From assembly GCF_000720325.1 (NCBI RefSeq), contig NZ_JOJM01000072.1, positions 1 to 52,151 on the forward strand: a stretch of 52,151 nt of DNA, read 5' to 3'. Below the pieces are notes generated by a model, which searched no databases, was not told the origin of the DNA, and was given only the letters and a program-made list of their open reading frames with translations. The position numbers and the translations under genes are program-made. The DNA is from Streptomyces sp. NRRL B-1347 (GTDB taxonomy: Bacteria > Actinomycetota > Actinomycetes > Streptomycetales > Streptomycetaceae). Positions 24,036 to 31,635 of this stretch are shown here, piece after piece (within the stretch, counting starts at the first letter, position 1; every line of letters begins with the position of its first letter).

Positions 24036-24065
24036 ATCGTAGGGACGCCGACGCGGCCGTGTCAC
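24036..24065 (-). promoter_or_regulatory. Promoter of the leader peptide-sulfurtransferase operon
   Basis: On the minus strand: -35 GTGACA (24065-24060), an 18-base spacer, -10 TACGAT (24041-24036). Both fit the housekeeping HrdB consensus well, and the predicted start is next to the leader ATG. Confidence 0.6.
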
Positions 24066-24275
24066 CGGCATGTCGGATGTTGAGACGATTTCGTCCAGCA
24101 TATGAGCGGAGCATTGCTTTCCGGCCGCCGCCGGGGGCGCGCCGCCCCGTCCCCACGGGGGGAGTACGCGCCCGCCATCTGAAGGACGGACACTTGCGTC
24201 TCGTACTACGGACAGCGCCCGTGCCAAAACCGGCGCGCCGGAGGAACGCGCCGGAGGAACCCGCAGACCCGGGGC

Positions 24276-25028
24276 TCAGGACACCAGGTCCACGTTCTCG
24301 CCCTTGACCGCCACGTCCACGCCGTCCGGCGCGGCCTGCACCGTGTCGAGCTGGATGCCGCCGGGCAGGTCGGAGACCTTCTCCTGGAAGTCGGTGACGT
24401 CGCGGACCAGGCCCTCGGGCAGCGGCACGCTGACGCCGAGCACGTTCAGCTTGTCCGGGATCTTGTCGGCGTGCACGCGGATGGTGTCGCCCTCGACGCT
24501 GACCGTGCTCAGCACGTCCACGGGCTCGGGCAGCTTCGTGCCGCCCTTGCTGACCTCGACCGAGACCTTGATCTTGCCGTCGCCGCCGTCGGAGAGGCCG
24601 ACGACCTCGCCCTTGGCGCCGAGGGGCAGCTCGACCGGCTCGGCCTTCGCGGCCTTGAGCAGCTCGTCGTAGGAGATCCGGGCGACCCCCGCGGCCCGGT
24701 CGGCGGTGGCGGAGCTGTAGTCGCTGGAGAAGTCGACGCCGTGCATGGTGGCGCTGAGGTCGGCGACGCGGATGGTGTCGCCGTCGGACTTGGCGTCGTA
24801 GTCCTTCATCGTGATCTCTACGTCGTCGAGCTTGCCGCCGATGACCTGGGTCAGGAACGGGAAGCCCTTGATCGACACGTCGGGCGTGCTGCTGAGCCCC
24901 TCCTGACTCTTGATCTTGTCGGCCGCCTCGCTCTCCGCGTACGAGACCGCGAAGCGGTCGGCCGCGACGAACAGGCCACCGAGGACCACGACGACGATCA
25001 GGAGTATGCGTATCGCGCGCTTGCTCAT
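24276..25028 (-). CDS. DUF2993 (LmeA-like) membrane-anchored protein
   Basis: A 250-residue protein with one N-terminal membrane helix (about residues 6-24, IRILLIVVVVLGGLFVAA) and an extracytoplasmic DUF2993 domain, with SIKGFPFLTQVIGGKLDDVEI as hallmark (core GFPFLTQV). LmeA of mycobacteria, the best-studied relative, is a phospholipid-binding periplasmic factor in lipomannan elongation. ATG at 25028; the longer frame upstream was rejected. A second, longer DUF2993 gene is at 36878-38086. The GC-rich palindrome CCGGCGCGCCGG followed by TTTT on the coding strand (around 24230-24245) may terminate it; nothing else is evident before the leader peptide promoter. Confidence 0.85.
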   Translation of the reverse strand: MSKRAIRILLIVVVVLGGLFVAADRFAVSYAESEAADKIKSQEGLSSTPDVSIKGFPFLTQVIGGKLDDVEITMKDYDAKSDGDTIRVADLSATMHGVDFSSDYSSATADRAAGVARISYDELLKAAKAEPVELPLGAKGEVVGLSDGGDGKIKVSVEVSKGGTKLPEPVDVLSTVSVEGDTIRVHADKIPDKLNVLGVSVPLPEGLVRDVTDFQEKVSDLPGGIQLDTVQAAPDGVDVAVKGENVDLVS

Positions 25029-25175
25029 GCCTGGTTTCCCGTTCCCCCGCCTCAGAGTCAGTTGCCGCGAGCCTAAAGGACGGGTCCCCGGCCGGAGCGC
25101 CCGGACGGGGACCTGTCGAACAGCTGTGACGATCGCCTCGCACCTGTACGAGACGGACACGCGAGGGGCCGCGGG

Positions 25176-26435
25176 TCAGCCGATGGCACGCCCCAGGAGG
25201 TACACGGCGGGCGCCGCGGCGGCCAGCGGCAGCGCGACACCGGCCGTGAAGTGGACGAACCGCGACGGGTAGTCGTAGCTGGCCACCCGGTGCCCCACGA
25301 GCGCGCACACCCCGGCGGCGAGGCCGAGAAGCGCGCCCTTGGAACCGAAGTCGGTGGGCCCGCCGACGGCGATGCCCGCACCGGCCGCGGCGAGCAGCGC
25401 CACGACCACCGACGCGGGGGTGGGCAGCGGCAGCGCGCGGGCGAGCACGGCCGCCGCGACCGCGATGCCGCCGACGGTCGCCGCCTCGTGCGCGGCGGCC
25501 AGGTGCCCGGCCGCGATGATCGTGAGCGCGCTGGAGGCGACGGTCGCCATCAGGCCGTACATCCGCTCGTCGGCACCGGCGTGGCTGCGCAGCTGGAGCA
25601 CGAGGACGAGCAGCACCCAGACGCCGAGGGTGCCGAGGATCGCGGCCGGGGCGTTGCCGTCGCCGGTGGCGAGCAGCGCGGCGTCGGCGACGAGCCCGCC
25701 GAGGAAGGCGAGCGCGATGCCCTGCCGGGCGGGCCACATGCCGTTGAGCCGGAACCAGCCCGCGGCGGTCACGGCCTGGAGGATCACCAGCGGTACGAGC
25801 AGCGCGTACTGCCCCATCGCGGCGCCCCCGGCGAGCAGCAGGCCGAGCACCGCCGTCAGGGCGGCGGGCTGCATCCCCGGCTCGATGATCGGGGAGCGCC
25901 CCTCGGCCCGCGCCCGCTGCGCATCGGTGACCCGGGTGTTCCCGGTGGTGGTGGCGGGACCGTAGGAGGGCCCGGCATCGGACTCAGGCTCCGGCCGGGG
26001 CTCCTCCTCCGCGGACGGCTGGTACCCGCCCACCCCCTCTGTGGGCGGCTGGTCCGCCCAGGGGGCGAGTGGGGTCTCCCCTGCTCGAGCGGAGCCGAGA
26101 GCTTGGGGATGGGCGGGCACAGCGTGGGCGCCCTGATCCGTGTACTGGGCCTGGGCGTAAGAGGCCGCAGGAGCAGGGGCCCACTGATCGGCCGGCTGCG
26201 ACGGCAGGTACGCGGTCTCGCTCATGTCGGCCAGCGGCGCCGCGGGCTGAATCTGCGTCTCCCAGGTCTGCCCCTGCCACTGCTGGGTGTGGTCCTGGTG
26301 ATCCTGCTGCCCGGCGTAAGGGTCCTGATACCCCCACTGCTGCTGGGCCTGCTGCTGATACGGGTCATAGGGGTCGTACCCCTGCTGCGCCTGGTACGGG
26401 TCGTACCCTTGGTGCGGCTGGTCGCTCAACGTCAT
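25176..26435 (-). CDS. Membrane protein with Gln/Tyr/Pro-rich N-terminal tail
   Basis: A 419-residue protein. Residues 1-185 are low-complexity and hydrophilic, with repeats of YDPYQ/GYDPYD and WGYQDPY. Residues 200-415 hold about eight to ten short hydrophobic segments (for example LVPLVILQAVTAAGWF and LLAAAGAGIAVGG). No family is recognised; related Streptomyces proteins are usually called hypothetical membrane proteins. The ATG at 26435 overlaps the stop of the MoaD/ThiS-like gene by 4 bases, so the two are translationally coupled. A 62-base repeat (26062-26123) lies inside the tail-coding part in frame, encoding the stretch around VPAHPQALGSARAGETPLAP; it also occurs in the CHAD gene. Confidence 0.8.
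   Translation of the reverse strand: MTLSDQPHQGYDPYQAQQGYDPYDPYQQQAQQQWGYQDPYAGQQDHQDHTQQWQGQTWETQIQPAAPLADMSETAYLPSQPADQWAPAPAASYAQAQYTDQGAHAVPAHPQALGSARAGETPLAPWADQPPTEGVGGYQPSAEEEPRPEPESDAGPSYGPATTTGNTRVTDAQRARAEGRSPIIEPGMQPAALTAVLGLLLAGGAAMGQYALLVPLVILQAVTAAGWFRLNGMWPARQGIALAFLGGLVADAALLATGDGNAPAAILGTLGVWVLLVLVLQLRSHAGADERMYGLMATVASSALTIIAAGHLAAAHEAATVGGIAVAAAVLARALPLPTPASVVVALLAAAGAGIAVGGPTDFGSKGALLGLAAGVCALVGHRVASYDYPSRFVHFTAGVALPLAAAAPAVYLLGRAIG
26062..26123 (-). repeat. 62-bp dispersed repeat, copy 1 (intragenic)
   Basis: The 62 bases match 44154-44215 at 56 positions with no gap. The block starts GGGGCGAGTGGGG and ends GGGCACAGC, with CCGAGAGCTTGGGGA in the middle. Here it runs opposite to the host gene's coding strand. 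Strand is given relative to the host gene. Confidence 0.8.
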
Positions 26436-26686
26436 CCTCCTGCGAACGGCGGGAGCACCTCGACCGTGCCGCCCTCGGCCAGACGTACCGTCTCATGGGC
26501 GCGCGTGCCCACGGGGTCGCCGTCGACGAGGAACGAGCAGCGGAGCAGGACGCGCTCCAGTTCCCCGGGGTGTCGCGTGCGGGCCGCGCTCAGCGCGTCG
26601 GCCAGCGTGGCCTCCGCGTACGGCTCCTCGGCAAGGCCCGCGGCCGCCTTCGCCGCGGCCCAGTACCGGATCGTCCCGGCTGCCAT
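26432..26686 (-). CDS. MoaD/ThiS family sulfur-carrier protein
   Basis: An 84-residue ubiquitin-fold protein: IRYWAAAKAAAGL at the N-terminus, LVDGDPVG in the middle and the essential C-terminal Gly-Gly (VLPPFAGG). After adenylation such proteins carry a thiocarboxylate for molybdopterin, thiamin or cysteine synthesis. No dedicated E1 or molybdopterin synthase gene is adjacent, so its pathway is unclear. ATG at 26686 is preceded by GGAGG at six bases. It sits 20 bases after the alpha/beta hydrolase gene and overlaps the membrane protein gene by 4 bases, so all three probably form one operon. Confidence 0.88.
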   Translation of the reverse strand: MAAGTIRYWAAAKAAAGLAEEPYAEATLADALSAARTRHPGELERVLLRCSFLVDGDPVGTRAHETVRLAEGGTVEVLPPFAGG

Positions 26687-26706
26687 GGTGCCCCTCCTGC
26701 CACTCG

Positions 26707-27552
26707 TCACTCGGCGGTTGCCGACGTCCATGATGCCGTGGCCCAGTCGGCGATCCGCCCCAGGAGCGCGTCGTCCGCCGCGTGCTCGGCGTGGCCCATG
26801 CCCGCTTCCAGCCACAGCTCGGCCGCGCCGGACGCGGCGGCGGCCAGCATCCGCGGATGGTCGAGGGGGAAGTACGGATCCCGGTCCCCGTGCACGATCA
26901 GGAGCGGCGTCGGCGCGAGCAGCGGCACCGACTCCGTCGGCGACAGGGGCACCGGGTCCCACTCGCGCGGATGGATGCGGGTGCGCAGGCCGAGGCGGCC
27001 CACGGCCCGGCCCGCGGGGCGGGTGACCAGCCAGTGCAGCCGCCGCATCGGCGCGGTGCCCCGGTAGAACCAGCGGGCCGGGGCACTGACCGCGACGACG
27101 GCGTCAACCCGCGCTTCCGTGCGCCCCCTGTGCAACGCCGCGTGGCGCAGCACCACGGAGCCGCCCATGGAGAAACCGACGGTCACCACGCGCGTGTGCC
27201 CGAGCGAGCGCGCCCAGGCGACGGCCGCCGCCACGTCGAGCACCTCGCGGTCGCCGACCGTGGACCGCCCGCCGGAGGCCCCGTGCCCCCGGAACGAGAA
27301 CGTGACCACGGCCGCACGCTGCGCGAAGGCCCGCGCCGCCCGCCGCACGTGCGGCCGCGCCCGGTCCCCCGTGAAGCCGTGCGCCACCACGATCGCGGGC
27401 CCGCCGACCGGGCCGGGACCGGGGTCGTACGCGGCGTCGAGGCGTACCCCGTCCGCGGTACGGAGCGTGGTACGCAGCGTTGCGCTCCGCTGAACGCGAG
27501 TGATCGGGGGCACAGAAGATCGCGCCGTCTGACCTGCCGGACCGGAACTCAT
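26707..27552 (-). CDS. Alpha/beta hydrolase
   Basis: A 281-residue alpha/beta hydrolase. The oxyanion segment is VVAHGFTGDRARP (about 54-66), the nucleophile elbow GFSMGGS (Ser at about 124), the acid is in VHGDRDPYFP and the catalytic histidine in EAGMGHAEHA. This is the dipeptidyl-peptidase/BAAT-like serine hydrolase pattern; substrate unknown. The ATG at 27552 starts MSSGPAGQTARS. It is first of a three-gene operon with the MoaD/ThiS-like and membrane protein genes, and divergent from glnR across 276 bases in which I see no clear GlnR box. Confidence 0.88.
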   Translation of the reverse strand: MSSGPAGQTARSSVPPITRVQRSATLRTTLRTADGVRLDAAYDPGPGPVGGPAIVVAHGFTGDRARPHVRRAARAFAQRAAVVTFSFRGHGASGGRSTVGDREVLDVAAAVAWARSLGHTRVVTVGFSMGGSVVLRHAALHRGRTEARVDAVVAVSAPARWFYRGTAPMRRLHWLVTRPAGRAVGRLGLRTRIHPREWDPVPLSPTESVPLLAPTPLLIVHGDRDPYFPLDHPRMLAAAASGAAELWLEAGMGHAEHAADDALLGRIADWATASWTSATAE

Positions 27553-27828
27553 GTGGGCTATTCTGCTGCGCAGAGGATCCGGGCAACGCAGCCCCCGGGT
27601 CCTTTCGTGCTTTCCGGGCCCGTTGGTACGGACCGCGCGGGACGCGGTCGGTAAACGTAGCCTCAAGACCGGCGAGCACGGACACCTCCCCGGGCGCGGG
27701 AGGTGTAGCAACGTACGAAGCAGTGCCCCCACGTCCTCGCACGGGACCCGAGGAGGAACCGACGTAATGGGCGAGCGAAACGTGCACGGCAGTAGGCAGA
27801 CCCCGTCCCCCCAGGCAGGTGGGGCGCG

Positions 27829-28686
27829 ATGAGCTCTCTGCTGCTCCTGACCAACGCCCTCCAGCCGTCGACGGAGGTGCTCCCCGCCCTCGGACTGCTC
27901 CTGCACAACGTACGGGTGGCCCCCGCCGAGGGCCCGGCCCTCGTGGACACCCCCGGTGCCGACGTCATCCTGGTCGACGGGCGCCGCGACCTGCCGCAGG
28001 TCCGCAGCCTGTGCCAGCTCCTGCGCTCCACCGGGCCCGGCTGTCCGCTGCTCCTCGTCGTGACGGAGGGCGGCCTCGCCGCCGTCACCGCGGACTGGGG
28101 CATCGACGACGTCCTCCTGGACACCGCGGGCCCGGCCGAGGTCGAGGCGCGCCTTCGCCTGGCCACGGGCCGCCAGCAGATCACCGCCGACGGCTCCCCC
28201 ATGGAGATCCGCAACGGTGACCTGTCCGTGGACGAGGCGACGTACAGCGCGAAGCTGAAGGGCCGGGTCCTCGACCTGACCTTCAAGGAGTTCGAGCTGA
28301 TCAAGTACCTCGCGCAGCACCCGGGCCGGGTCTTCACCCGCGCCCAGCTGCTGCAGGAGGTCTGGGGCTACGACTACTTCGGCGGCACGCGCACGGTCGA
28401 CGTGCACGTACGGCGGCTGCGGGCGAAGCTCGGCGTCGAGCACGAGTCGCTCATCGGCACCGTGCGCAACGTGGGCTACCGCTTCGTCGTCCCGGAGAAG
28501 CCGGAGAAGTCCGCGAAGCCGGAGGCGCCGGCGAAGCCGCCGCGGTCGGCCCGTCCGGGCGACGACGCGGGCGGGCGGAAGGACGAGGGCGAGGGGACGC
28601 CCCCTTCGTCCGCTTCGTCACGACGGACGCCCGCGTCCGTGGCCCGGACGCCCGAGGAAGCGGCCGCACGCCCTGCTCAGGGCTGA
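27829..28686 (+). CDS. glnR: Nitrogen master regulator GlnR
   Basis: A 285-residue OmpR/PhoB-type orphan response regulator. The N-terminus [20 protein letters not shown] and the receiver core [16 protein letters not shown] are those of GlnR, where the conserved Asp keeps the fold without kinase-dependent phosphorylation. The winged-helix domain spans about 125-225 ([20 protein letters not shown], best seen as [19 protein letters not shown]). The C-terminal 60 residues are an extra Lys/Pro-rich tail, longer than I expect for GlnR. GlnR activates glnA, glnII, amtB and nas genes and represses gdhA. No partner sensor kinase is adjacent, as expected. A LacI gene follows after 23 bases with its own -10. 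Confidence 0.92.
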   Translation: MSSLLLLTNALQPSTEVLPALGLLLHNVRVAPAEGPALVDTPGADVILVDGRRDLPQVRSLCQLLRSTGPGCPLLLVVTEGGLAAVTADWGIDDVLLDTAGPAEVEARLRLATGRQQITADGSPMEIRNGDLSVDEATYSAKLKGRVLDLTFKEFELIKYLAQHPGRVFTRAQLLQEVWGYDYFGGTRTVDVHVRRLRAKLGVEHESLIGTVRNVGYRFVVPEKPEKSAKPEAPAKPPRSARPGDDAGGRKDEGEGTPPSSASSRRTPASVARTPEEAAARPAQG

Positions 28687-28709
28687 CTCCATCCGCGTAG
28701 ACTGCGCGC

Positions 28710-29735
28710 GTGGCCAAGGTGACGCGGGACGATGTGGCGCGACTGGCGGGTACTTCGACCGCGGTCGTGAGCTACGTCATCAACAACGGACCCCGGCCGG
28801 TCGCCCCGGCCACGCGCGAGCGTGTCCTCGCCGCGATCAAGGAGCTGGGCTACCGCCCGGACCGGGTCGCCCAGGCCATGGCGTCCCGCCGCACGGACCT
28901 CATAGGCATGATCGTGCCGGACGCACGGCAGCCGTTCTTCGCGGAGATGACGCACGCGGTGGAACAGGCGGCGTCCGAGCGCGGAAAGATGGTCCTGGTC
29001 GGCAACTCCGACTACGTGGAAGAGCGTGAGACCCACTATCTGCGGGCCTTCCTCGGCATGCGGGTCTCCGGTCTGATCCTGGTCAGCCACGGTCTGACGG
29101 ACCAGGCCGCGGCCGAGATCGACGCGTGGGACGCACGCGTGGTGCTGCTGCACGAGCGGCCCGAGGCCATCGACGACGTCGCCGTGGTGACGGACGACAT
29201 CGGCGGCGCCCAGCTCGCCACCCGGCACCTCCTGGAGCACGGCCACGAGTACGTGGCCTGCGTCGGCGGCATGGCGGACACCCCCACCGTCGGCGACCCG
29301 GTCTCCGACCACGTCGAGGGCTGGCGGCGCGCGATGCGCGAGGCGGGCCGGTCGACCGAGGGCCGCCTCTTCGACGCCCCGTACAACCGCTACGACGCGT
29401 ATCAGCTGGCGCTGGGCTTCCTGAGCGGCCCCGACCGGCCCACCGCGATCTTCTGCTCCACCGACGACCAGGCCATCGGCGTCCTGCGGGCCGCGCGCGA
29501 GCTGCGGATCGACGTGCCGGGCGAGCTGGCCGTCGCCGGTTTCGACGACGTGAAGGAGGCGGCGCTCACCGACCCGCCCCTCACGACGGTCGCCTCCGAC
29601 CGCCCGGCGATGGCCCGCGCGGCCGTCGACCTGGTCCTGGACGACGGCCTGCGGGTCGCCGGGTCGCGCCGCGAGCGGCTGAAGGTCTTCCCGTCACGCC
29701 TGGTGGTGCGCAGCTCCTGCGGCTGCGAGGGCTGA
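28710..29735 (+). CDS. LacI family transcriptional regulator
   Basis: A 341-residue LacI/GalR repressor. The helix-turn-helix (residues 1-25, [23 protein letters not shown] seen as [12 protein letters not shown]) and hinge helix are followed by a periplasmic-binding-like sugar domain ending at about 330, with [16 protein letters not shown] and VAGFDDV as landmarks. The C-terminal VRSSCGCEG is typical of Streptomyces members. A -10 hexamer TAGACT at 28698-28703 puts transcription on the GTG at 28710, so it is probably leaderless and independent of glnR. No sugar transporter or enzyme is adjacent; its regulon lies elsewhere. Confidence 0.92.
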   Translation: MAKVTRDDVARLAGTSTAVVSYVINNGPRPVAPATRERVLAAIKELGYRPDRVAQAMASRRTDLIGMIVPDARQPFFAEMTHAVEQAASERGKMVLVGNSDYVEERETHYLRAFLGMRVSGLILVSHGLTDQAAAEIDAWDARVVLLHERPEAIDDVAVVTDDIGGAQLATRHLLEHGHEYVACVGGMADTPTVGDPVSDHVEGWRRAMREAGRSTEGRLFDAPYNRYDAYQLALGFLSGPDRPTAIFCSTDDQAIGVLRAARELRIDVPGELAVAGFDDVKEAALTDPPLTTVASDRPAMARAAVDLVLDDGLRVAGSRRERLKVFPSRLVVRSSCGCEG

Positions 29736-29807
29736 CGCGGGGGCGACGGCCGCGGGCGACCGCTCAGCCCGTCGGCAGGTCGGGGGTGCGGGCGGCACGA
29801 GCGCGGA

Positions 29808-30062
29808 TCAGACCAGCCACAGCTGGCGGACCGACTTGCCGTCACGGGACTTGAGCAGGACCTCGTTGCCCCCGGCCGACTCTCGCTCGACGAGATCAAG
29901 CAGCGCCACGGCTCGCCGGATGGTCTCGGTGATCGAGATGCCCTTCTGCTCCTTGTACCAGCGCAGCTTGGCCGCTGTCTCCGCGTTGATGTTCACGCTG
30001 AGGCGGGTGACTTGAGTGTCTGCCGCCGTGGTGGGCGTCTCGGTCGTGTTGTCAGCAGGCAT
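29808..30062 (-). CDS. Ribbon-helix-helix (CopG-type) DNA-binding protein
   Basis: An 84-residue protein starting MPADNTTETPTT. The ribbon VTRLSVNIN is followed by helices AETAAKLRWYKEQ and SITETIRRAVALLDLVE, the RHH fold of Arc/CopG/MetJ-type repressors and many antitoxins. The C-terminus KSRDGKSVRQLWLV may be a dimer contact or partner-binding tail. The ATG at 30062 follows AGGGGAA. No toxin frame is coupled to it. It is divergent, 536 bases away, from a small operon whose promoter carries a regular array of CACAT...ATGTG dyads. RHH proteins bind such arrays cooperatively, so it is a candidate binder, but this is inference. Confidence 0.82.
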   Translation of the reverse strand: MPADNTTETPTTAADTQVTRLSVNINAETAAKLRWYKEQKGISITETIRRAVALLDLVERESAGGNEVLLKSRDGKSVRQLWLV

Positions 30063-30421
30063 GCCAGTTCCCCTCAGAACCTCAGTAGGCAAAGATGTCG
30101 CGGGAGCTCCGGACACACGGCGGCCGGGCAGCCCTGTCCAGGTGATTCCCTGAACGCTCCCCGAGCGATCGCAAGCATCCGGGGCCGACCCCGGCGCTGC
30201 GGATATGGGCGCTACCTCTCACAGGTCCGCGCCGGCGCACTCCGTGCGCCAGAAATCCAGGTCAGCGCGTGCCGACACCGGCGGTCCCACCGGCGTACGC
30301 GCTGGATCTCACGGGGCCCATAAACGGCCGATGAACGCACCCATGACCTGCTCCTCCCAGCCGTGCCCCTCGGAACGTGGCTTCCATGTTGCCCTCCCGC
30401 ACACATCATGTCAAGCAAATC

Positions 30422-30511
30422 CGTACCCGATGTGCCTTCAGTACACTTCCAGTGTGCATCAAATCCACATCGAATGTGCGTCGGATGTTGAAATAGATCA
30501 CATGGAATGTG
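30422..30511 (+). promoter_or_regulatory. Helically phased operator array and promoter of the 30599 gene
   Basis: Three 13-base dyads match CACATNGAATGTG: CACTTCCAGTGTG (30444-30456, weaker), CACATCGAATGTG (30466-30478) and CACATGGAATGTG (30499-30511). Half-sites centred at 30428 and 30483 are in register. All centres (30428, 30450, 30472, 30483, 30505) are multiples of 11 bases apart, so they face the same side of the helix. TTGAAA (30488-30493) and extended -10 TGCTAGCCT (30510-30518) flank the last dyad, so a bound protein would block the promoter. The other 360 bases of the 30063-30598 gap show no frame or structure I can support. Confidence 0.6.
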
Positions 30512-30598
30512 CTAGCCTCGCTCAGGTGAAGCTTGGGGGTCCTGAGCTGTGGCACGGCCCCCTCGCCCACAGGGCGAGCACCGGAGGGGGCACCACGG

Positions 30599-30919
30599 AT
30601 GAATGAGCCGACACCTGCGCACGGGGCGCGCGGGAAGATCCGGCACGTGGCCGTGCAGTTCTGCTGCGCGACGAAGGTGGGCCACCTCACGCCCTACCGC
30701 GAATGGCACAACGAGCTGCAGCTCACCGAGGTGCCCGAACTCCCAGCCCCCTTCGGGGAGTTCATCGAAGCGGACGACGAAGACCCCGCGCTCGGCCCCG
30801 AAGTGCTGCTGCGCGAGGATGAACTGCCCCTGCCGGACGGCGAGATCTGCCGGATCGGCCCTCCCCTGCCGGTGGAGCGCTGCGACGCGGCGGGACAGGG
30901 GTGCCCCACCCACGAATGA
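30599..30919 (+). CDS. Hypothetical protein behind the phased operator array
   Basis: A 106-residue soluble protein with high third-position GC; ATG at 30599 after GGAGGGGG. The first half is basic (GARGKIRHVAVQFCCATKVG), the second acidic with repeated short motifs (EVPELPAPFGEFIEADDED and LLREDELPLPDGEI). Five cysteines are scattered (CC in the first half, C-R-I and two near the end). No known family is recognised. It is first of a putative operon with the membrane protein at 31117 and is the most likely target of the upstream operator array. It could be a plasmid-like or phage-like accessory gene inserted between glnR-lacI and htrA. Confidence 0.6.
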   Translation: MNEPTPAHGARGKIRHVAVQFCCATKVGHLTPYREWHNELQLTEVPELPAPFGEFIEADDEDPALGPEVLLREDELPLPDGEICRIGPPLPVERCDAAGQGCPTHE

Positions 30920-30943
30920 CGCACACCCAACGCCGGACGACCA

Positions 30944-31137
30944 ATGGCACGAGTAACGAGACGGGGCGGTGCCGCCGACGGCGGCACCGGACCCGGCCCG
31001 GGAGGACGAGCAACCGTTGACGGACGCACCGACGTGGCGGCCGGGGCCGCCGGTCCCCTGCTCGCCGGAGTCACCGCCGCAGCCCGTCCCCTGCTCGCCG
31101 CACGCGGGAGGATGCCGTGACCACCGGACCCGGTGAC
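30944..31137 (+). other. Ambiguous small frames between the two accessory genes
   Basis: Two overlapping small frames compete. ATG 30944 to TGA 31120 gives 58 residues (MARVTRRGGAADGG...) ending in a 4-base overlap with the next gene, but with lower third-position GC and a weak ribosome site. TTG 31017 to TGA 31137 ([15 protein letters not shown]...) has higher third-position GC and GGGAGG eleven bases upstream, but overlaps the next gene more. Neither product is recognised; the segment may be untranslated. Confidence 0.25.
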
Positions 31138-31542
31138 GACCTGAGCGAGACCGAACCGCCCTCCGGGGACGGACTCGACCTCGGCTTCCTGCGCGAGCAC
31201 GTCCAGCCGGGCGGCCGCGGCGCCGAGCGCCCCGCCGAGGCCGGGCCCGCGCTCATCGAGGACGAGCCGCCCTCCGCCGCCGGCCTCGACACCGAGAACT
31301 GGCTCAAGATCAGCAAGCAGCGGCACATGAACGAGACCCGGCGGGTGCTGGCCCTCGGGCTCTTCTGGCTCGTCTGCGTCCTGGCCGTGGTCCCCAGCCT
31401 CGCCCTGGTCTTCAGCCACTGGACGCACTTCAAGGCCGACAACTACCGCGAGCTGAGCCTCGTCTTCACCCCCGTGGTGGCCCTGGCCAGCGCGGCCTTC
31501 GGCTTCTTCTTCGCCAGCGACGAACGCAGCCGCGACCTGTGA
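31117..31542 (+). CDS. Small two-helix membrane protein
   Basis: A 141-residue protein. GTG at 31117 follows GGGAGG at five bases. Residues 1-70 are hydrophilic and acidic; helices lie at about 85-105 (VLALGLFWLVCVLAVVPSLA) and 115-135 (LVFTPVVALASAAFGFFFA). The tail DERSRDL faces the cytoplasm if the inside-positive rule holds. No family is recognised. It is the last gene of the operon behind the phased operator array. With the RHH gene it seems to form a compact accessory set absent, as far as I recall, from the same site in S. coelicolor. Confidence 0.7.
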   Translation: MTTGPGDDLSETEPPSGDGLDLGFLREHVQPGGRGAERPAEAGPALIEDEPPSAAGLDTENWLKISKQRHMNETRRVLALGLFWLVCVLAVVPSLALVFSHWTHFKADNYRELSLVFTPVVALASAAFGFFFASDERSRDL

Positions 31543-31635
31543 GCGCGAGGCCTTTATGTCGGGCAAACAGGGTTCTGCCGGGCTTCTCAGCGCGCGCTCA
31601 GAGGGCTCTCATCTACGGCCGTGATGCTCAGGTAC

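Noticed and set aside
27553..27828. GlnR autoregulatory box upstream of glnR
   Set aside because: No pair of GlnR half-sites with correct spacing could be recognised by eye.
29808..30062. Toxin-antitoxin pair
   Set aside because: The RHH protein resembles some antitoxins, but no toxin frame overlaps or follows it. The lacI gene converges on it.
30422..30511. Possible short CRISPR-like repeats
   Set aside because: Units are 13-base dyads with 9-20 base gaps and no unique spacers or cas genes; they fit operators.
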